This document shows positions 12,195 through 15,874 of a stretch of DNA of 15,874 bases, one piece after another (position 1 is the stretch's first letter; every line of letters starts with the position of its first letter). The position numbers were made by a program, and so were the translations under genes. This DNA is from Chloroflexota bacterium. Lineage in GTDB: Bacteria; Chloroflexota; Dehalococcoidia; Plut-88900. The stretch is from NCBI GenBank assembly GCA_022572865.1, contig JACZVB010000003.1, forward strand, positions 1 through 15,874, given 5' to 3'. The notes under the pieces are model-generated. The model did no database searches, was not told where the DNA came from, and was given only the letters and a program-made list of their open reading frames with translations.

Positions 12195-15086
12195 ATGGAC
12201 ACCAAAAACTTAGACGCAAAGACCCAAGAGCTTGTTCACGAGCTGAGAAAACGGGTATCGGGAGAGGTGAGATTCGACGAGTTCTCACGGGCCCTCTACA
12301 GCACCGACGCCAGCATTTACCAGATGATGCCCGTGGGCGTGGTGGTGCCCCGCTCCGAGGAGGACGTGCTGGCGGTGATGGAGCTGGCCCACAGGGAGGG
12401 CATACCCGTCCTGCCCCGGGGAGCCGGGACCAGCCTTTCCGGGCAGACGGTGAACCACGCCATAGTCCTGGACTTCAGCAAATACATGGACGGGCTGATC
12501 GAGACGAACCCCGAGGAGAAGTGGGCCCTGGTCAAGCCCGGAATAGTCCTCGAGTCGCTGAACCGCGAGGTCGCAAAGCACGGGCTGCACTTCGCCCCCG
12601 ACCCGTCCACGGCCAACCGCTCGACCGTTGGCGGGGCCATCGGCAACAACTCCTGCGGGACCCATTCTATCCTCTTCGGAAAAACCCTTGATCAGGTCCT
12701 GGAGCTGAAGGTCATCCTGTCCGACGGCACCGAGGCCCGCCTGGCCCCCCTGTCCGCCGAAGAGCTGGAGCACAAGCTGGCCGGCCAGGGCCTGGAGTCC
12801 CGGGTGTACAGAGAGGTGCTGCGGATAGCCGGCGATAGCCGGGAGGAGATAGAGGCCCGCTTTCCCAAGATCATGCGAAGGGTGAGCGGCTACAACCTGG
12901 ACGAGTTCGTCGACTACCGGGACTTCAACCTGGCCCGTGTGGTGGTAGGGTCTGAGGGCACCCTCTGCGTCATCACCGAGGCCAAGGTCAAGCTGGAGCC
13001 CCTGCCCAAACACACCGGTATGGCCGCTCTCCACTTCGAGGATATATTCCAGGCCTGTGACGCCACCCCGGCCATTCTGGAGCACAAGCCCGCAGCGGTT
13101 GAGTTCATCGACAAGATGATCATCGACCAGACCCGGGCCTCGCCGGGATTCAGGCGATACATGGACTTCGTCGAGGGTGACCCCGGCGGGCTGATCCTGG
13201 TCGAGCTGTTCGGGGAAAGTGAGCAGGAGGTCGCAAGCAAGCTGGAGGCCCTGAAGTCCGATATGGACAAGAAGGGGCTTGGGTACGCCTGCGTCATGTT
13301 GAGAGATAAGCAGTCTCAAAGCAACGCCTGGGCCGTGCGCCGGGCAGGCCTGGGTCTGCTGATGGGGGTCAGGGGAGACGCCAAGCCGATCCCCTTCGTA
13401 GAGGACACGGCCGTCGACCCGGAAAGGCTCGGGGAGTTCGGGCGACGGTTCGATGCGATAGTCCGAGGCCACGGGACCACCGCCGCCTACTACGGCCACG
13501 CCAGCGTGGGATGTCTCCACATTCGCCCCGTCGTCAACCTGAAGACCGGAGATGGGGCCCGGCAGATGGTAGCCATCGCGGAGGAGATCACGGACCTGGT
13601 GCTGGAGTTCGGAGGCTCCTTGAGCGGGGAGCACGGCGACGGGATAGCACGGGGCGTCTGGACGGAGAAGATGTTCGGGTCCAGGCTCTACCAGGCGTTT
13701 GTGGAGCTGAAGCGGGCCTTCGACCCGAAAGGGATCATGAACCCGGGCAAGATCGTCGAGTGCCCTCCCATGACGGAGAACCTGCGATACGGCCCCGCAT
13801 ATGAGGCCCAGGACCTCAAGACCGAGCTGGACTTCTCCTTTTTTGATGGATTCGCCGGCGCTGTGGAGATGTGCAACGGCATGGGGGAGTGCCGGAAGAT
13901 GGGGGGGACCATGTGTCCCTCTTATCAAGCGACCAGGGAGGAGGAACACTCCACCCGGGGCCGGGCCAACCTTCTGCGGGCCGTCCTATCCGGGACCCTT
14001 CCCCACGATAAGCTAACAAGTAAGAGGCTCTACGACACCCTGGACCTGTGCCTGGAATGCAAGGGCTGCAAGGGGGAATGCCCCTCTATGGTGGATATGG
14101 CCAAGGTGAAATACGAGTTCTTGAGCCGGTACCACGCGGCCAACGGCACCCCCCTCCGGGCCAGGCTGTTCAGCCGTATAAACCTGATAAATAGGGTAGG
14201 ATGCGCCCTTGCGCCCGGCTCCAACTGGCTGGCACGAATGCCGGGGGCCAAACTCCTTTCTCACCATCTTCTGGGAATCCACAAGGCCCGATCGCTGCCA
14301 CCCTTTGCCAGGCCCACGCTCCAGAGGTGGTTTCGGGGCCACGCTCCCCTGGGCCGTGGGGACAGGGGCCCGGTGGTGCTTTTCGATGACACCTTCATCA
14401 GCTACAACTACCCACAAGTGGGCATGGCGGCCGTGGAGCTGCTGGAGCTGGCCGGATTCCGGGTCAGCCTGGCCGGCGTGAAGTGCTGCGGGCGACCCAT
14501 GATCTCCAAGGGGATGCTGGGAAAGGCCCGAGACCACGCCAGGTACAACGTCGACCGCCTCTACGAGCTGGCATCCCAGGGGACCCCAATCGTGGGTTGC
14601 GAGCCCAGCTGTCTCCTCACCTTCCGGGACGAATATCCCGACCTGCTGGGGGACGACAAGGCCAGGGTGGTCGCCGAAAACTCGTACCTGATAGACGAGT
14701 TCCTCGCCATGTTGCAGGAGCAGGGCCGCCTGGACCTTTCCTTCAACGAGTCTACAAAGAAGATACTGTTCCACGGCCATTGCCATCAGAAGGCGGCGAT
14801 CGGGGTGGAGGCCTCGAAGATGGTCCTGGCCCTGCCACCCGGATTCCAGGTGGAGGTTGTGGACTCCGGATGCTGTGGGATGGCGGGGGCCTTCGGCTAC
14901 GAGAAGGAGCACTACGATATCTCAATGGACATCGGTGACCTGAAGCTGTTCCCGGCGGTCAGGGCCAAGGGCCCGGAGTGGGAGATCGCCGTCACGGGCG
15001 TATCCTGCCGGCAGCAGATAGAGCAGGGCACGGGCCGAAGGGCACGACATCTGGTGGAGCTGTTGCGGGACGCCGTAATCGTCTAG
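12195..15086 (+). CDS. GlcD-GlcF fusion: FAD-linked 2-hydroxyacid dehydrogenase with Fe-S/CCG domain
   Basis: The 963-aa protein joins a GlcD-like flavoprotein to a GlcF-like iron-sulfur half, as in the YdiJ/D-2-hydroxyglutarate or D-lactate dehydrogenase group. The FAD_binding_4 domain (about 45-215) has RGAGTSLSGQ (75-84) and TVGGAIGNNSCGT. The FAD-oxidase C domain carries SGEHGDG (477-483) and ends near MNPGKIV. Ferredoxin-type cysteines follow: Cys560, 566, 574 (with CPSYQATREEEHSTRGRA) and Cys619, 622, 625, 629 (CLECKGCKGECP). The CCG domains contain Cys764-765 (VKCCGRP) and Cys893-894 (DSGCCGMAGAFGYEKEHY). It would oxidise a D-2-hydroxyacid and pass electrons to quinone or another carrier at the membrane face. 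The ATG at 12195 has no Shine-Dalgarno sequence. It lies 28 bp after the repeat array, which must contain or adjoin its promoter. Confidence 0.9.
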   Translation: MDTKNLDAKTQELVHELRKRVSGEVRFDEFSRALYSTDASIYQMMPVGVVVPRSEEDVLAVMELAHREGIPVLPRGAGTSLSGQTVNHAIVLDFSKYMDGLIETNPEEKWALVKPGIVLESLNREVAKHGLHFAPDPSTANRSTVGGAIGNNSCGTHSILFGKTLDQVLELKVILSDGTEARLAPLSAEELEHKLAGQGLESRVYREVLRIAGDSREEIEARFPKIMRRVSGYNLDEFVDYRDFNLARVVVGSEGTLCVITEAKVKLEPLPKHTGMAALHFEDIFQACDATPAILEHKPAAVEFIDKMIIDQTRASPGFRRYMDFVEGDPGGLILVELFGESEQEVASKLEALKSDMDKKGLGYACVMLRDKQSQSNAWAVRRAGLGLLMGVRGDAKPIPFVEDTAVDPERLGEFGRRFDAIVRGHGTTAAYYGHASVGCLHIRPVVNLKTGDGARQMVAIAEEITDLVLEFGGSLSGEHGDGIARGVWTEKMFGSRLYQAFVELKRAFDPKGIMNPGKIVECPPMTENLRYGPAYEAQDLKTELDFSFFDGFAGAVEMCNGMGECRKMGGTMCPSYQATREEEHSTRGRANLLRAVLSGTLPHDKLTSKRLYDTLDLCLECKGCKGECPSMVDMAKVKYEFLSRYHAANGTPLRARLFSRINLINRVGCALAPGSNWLARMPGAKLLSHHLLGIHKARSLPPFARPTLQRWFRGHAPLGRGDRGPVVLFDDTFISYNYPQVGMAAVELLELAGFRVSLAGVKCCGRPMISKGMLGKARDHARYNVDRLYELASQGTPIVGCEPSCLLTFRDEYPDLLGDDKARVVAENSYLIDEFLAMLQEQGRLDLSFNESTKKILFHGHCHQKAAIGVEASKMVLALPPGFQVEVVDSGCCGMAGAFGYEKEHYDISMDIGDLKLFPAVRAKGPEWEIAVTGVSCRQQIEQGTGRRARHLVELLRDAVIV

Positions 15087-15113
15087 GCAATATGTGAGCG
15101 GGTCTGCTATCAT
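15084..15113 (+). promoter_or_regulatory. Possible extended -10 promoter for the tautomerase gene
   Basis: TAGGCA (15084-15089), an 18-bp spacer and TGC-TATCAT (TG at 15105-15106, hexamer 15108-15113) resemble the extended -10 promoter of the cox-like operon. It begins at the stop codon of the dehydrogenase gene, so it would allow the tautomerase gene to be transcribed separately. Pattern match only. Confidence 0.3.
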
Positions 15114-15157
15114 AATCGCCGCGTGACCCGGGGGAAGTAGTCAAATAGGAGGAGAAT

Positions 15158-15361
15158 ATGCCGATAGTAAGAGTTGAGATGCTGCCCGGAAGAAGCGATG
15201 AGCAGAAGGCGGAGCTGGTCAAGGCCATGACCGACGCCATGGTAAATATCGCCAAGACCCCATCGGCCGATAGCGTCCACGTCATCATCACCGAGACCGC
15301 TGGAGAGAACTGGGCCATGGGAGGCGAGATGCTGTCCGAGAGGATGAAGGCGAGGACCTAG
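15158..15361 (+). CDS. 4-oxalocrotonate tautomerase family protein
   Basis: The 67-aa protein, 66 after Met removal, is a classic small tautomerase subunit. It has the catalytic Pro1 (MPIVRVEMLPGR), Arg11 in GRSDEQKAELV, and the SVHVIITETAGENWAMGG strand. Compared with 4-OT of the meta-cleavage pathway, the position of Arg39 is His40 and Phe50 is replaced by Trp51. Proton-transfer chemistry is thus likely kept, but substrate binding may differ. It would act in the cytosol as a hexamer or related oligomer. It lies 71 bp after the GlcD-GlcF gene, with a strong AGGAGG before ATG. A luciferase-like monooxygenase gene follows at 99 bp, which suggests degradation of an unsaturated or aromatic-derived acid. 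Confidence 0.9.
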   Translation: MPIVRVEMLPGRSDEQKAELVKAMTDAMVNIAKTPSADSVHVIITETAGENWAMGGEMLSERMKART

Positions 15362-15378
15362 ACCCGGGACCAGGATGG

Positions 15379-15427
15379 CGAGGCCCCGGCCCAAACCTCC
15401 AACGGCATACGGAGGGCCAGGGCCTCG
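15379..15427 (+). other. Structured spacer hairpin between tautomerase and monooxygenase genes
   Basis: CGAGGCCC (15379-15386) pairs with GGGCCTCG (15420-15427). Inside the loop CCTCC (15396-15400) pairs with GGAGG (15411-15415), giving a long interrupted stem. There is no T-run, so it is more likely an mRNA-stabilising or attenuating structure than a terminator. Confidence 0.4.
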
Positions 15428-15460
15428 TGTCCGGGTGTCTGCAGGGCCCGTTAGAACCCT

Positions 15461-15874
15461 ATGGCTAACCTAAACCAGTTCAGCGTCTATCTCTACGGCT
15501 GGGGCAAGAGGCCCCCGACCATCAAAGACCTCATGGGCATAACCCGCCGCCTGGACCGGCTGGGTTACTATTCCATAGGGTTTCCCCACCACATGGCCCT
15601 TCCTCCAGCCCCCCTGTTCGATGACTTCGGCAACAGATATCTGCTGGACCCGCTGCCCGTGCTGCCGGCCCTGGCCGCAGTCACCAAAAACATAAAGCTG
15701 GGAATCCACTCGCTGATTCTGCCCCTCTACCCTCCCTATCACTGGGCCAAGACCCTGGCCACCCTGGATGTGATCTCCGGGGGAAGGCTGATACCCGGAA
15801 TGTGCATGGGGTGGAACGAAACCGACTTTCGGGTGATGGGCGCAGACCATAAGCACCGGGCCAGGATAACCGAT
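15461..15874 (+). CDS. Luciferase-like (LLM) flavin-dependent monooxygenase, N-terminal part
   Basis: The first 138 residues are present and the gene runs off the right edge. The sequence MANLNQFSVYLYGWGKRPP continues with a TIM-barrel pattern of the bacterial luciferase family: LDRLGYYSIGFPHHMA, a strand IKLGIHSLILPLYPPYHWAK, and LDVISGGRLIPGMCMGWNETDF near residue 117, where the family motif GxGxGW would be. Such enzymes use reduced FMN and oxygen to oxidise or cleave carbon, sulfur or nitrogen substrates; many Chloroflexota carry large expansions of them. The ATG at 15461 has no clear ribosome site, so the start could move, although the N-terminal strand begins in the right place. It probably shares a transcript with the tautomerase. 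Confidence 0.87.
   Translation, partial: MANLNQFSVYLYGWGKRPPTIKDLMGITRRLDRLGYYSIGFPHHMALPPAPLFDDFGNRYLLDPLPVLPALAAVTKNIKLGIHSLILPLYPPYHWAKTLATLDVISGGRLIPGMCMGWNETDFRVMGADHKHRARITD

Noticed and set aside
12285..13949. Long open frame of 554 codons on the minus strand, antisense to the dehydrogenase
   Set aside because: It mirrors the high third-position GC of the real gene, shows no recognisable domain and would destroy nothing of the clear GlcD-GlcF motifs on the plus strand.

Overview
The window is GC-rich bacterial DNA, about 15.9 kb, carrying accessory oxidative metabolism. It contains a CO-dehydrogenase-like molybdenum hydroxylase operon, several flavoproteins, a fused FAD/Fe-S 2-hydroxyacid dehydrogenase, a 4-oxalocrotonate tautomerase family protein and a luciferase-like flavin monooxygenase. 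This mix, with dispersed TCCCGA/TCGGGA palindromes, recalls Chloroflexota of the SAR202/Dehalococcoidia kind. That is an inference from gene content; no marker gene in the window proves it. Only the dehydratase at the left edge looks like a housekeeping gene.

Layout. At 1-141 (-) lies the N-terminus of a pterin-4a-carbinolamine dehydratase. A 259-bp spacer follows with three near-contiguous palindromes and divergent promoter candidates. A 65-aa orphan protein (+) reads out of it. A tight operon on the minus strand comes next, in transcription order coxG-like (4800), FAD subunit (4335), 2Fe-2S subunit (3454, TTG start) and Mo subunit (2957), with 4-bp overlaps between the last three genes and an extended -10 promoter at 4860-4868. 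The Mo subunit has no copper-binding Cys in its active-site loop, so CO is probably not its substrate.

Upstream on the minus strand are a squalene/phytoene synthase (6033-4939), a PYROXD2/phytoene-desaturase-like flavoprotein (7892-6243) preceded by the apparent 3' remnant of another gene, a GMC oxidoreductase (9784-8231) and a DapA-superfamily aldolase/lyase (10770-9883). The last two may work together on a sugar- or alcohol-derived substrate.

From 11643 to 10805 (-) is a compact, AT-richer two-gene module: a DUF4160 protein followed by a DUF2442-like/XRE fusion, which looks like a toxin-antitoxin pair. It has a perfect consensus promoter (TTGACA-N17-TATAAT), CGATA/TATCG operator-like repeats over that promoter, and a 10-codon leader peptide with an unusually complete Shine-Dalgarno sequence that ends on the first base of the DUF4160 start codon.

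Between this module and the rightward genes lies the most unusual element: nine tandem non-coding units of 45-47 bp (11751-12167). Two units are identical, the two outermost units resemble each other, and some units can form small hairpins. Rightward follow the GlcD-GlcF fusion dehydrogenase (12195-15086), the tautomerase (15158-15361) and the start of a luciferase-like monooxygenase running off the window (15461-15874).
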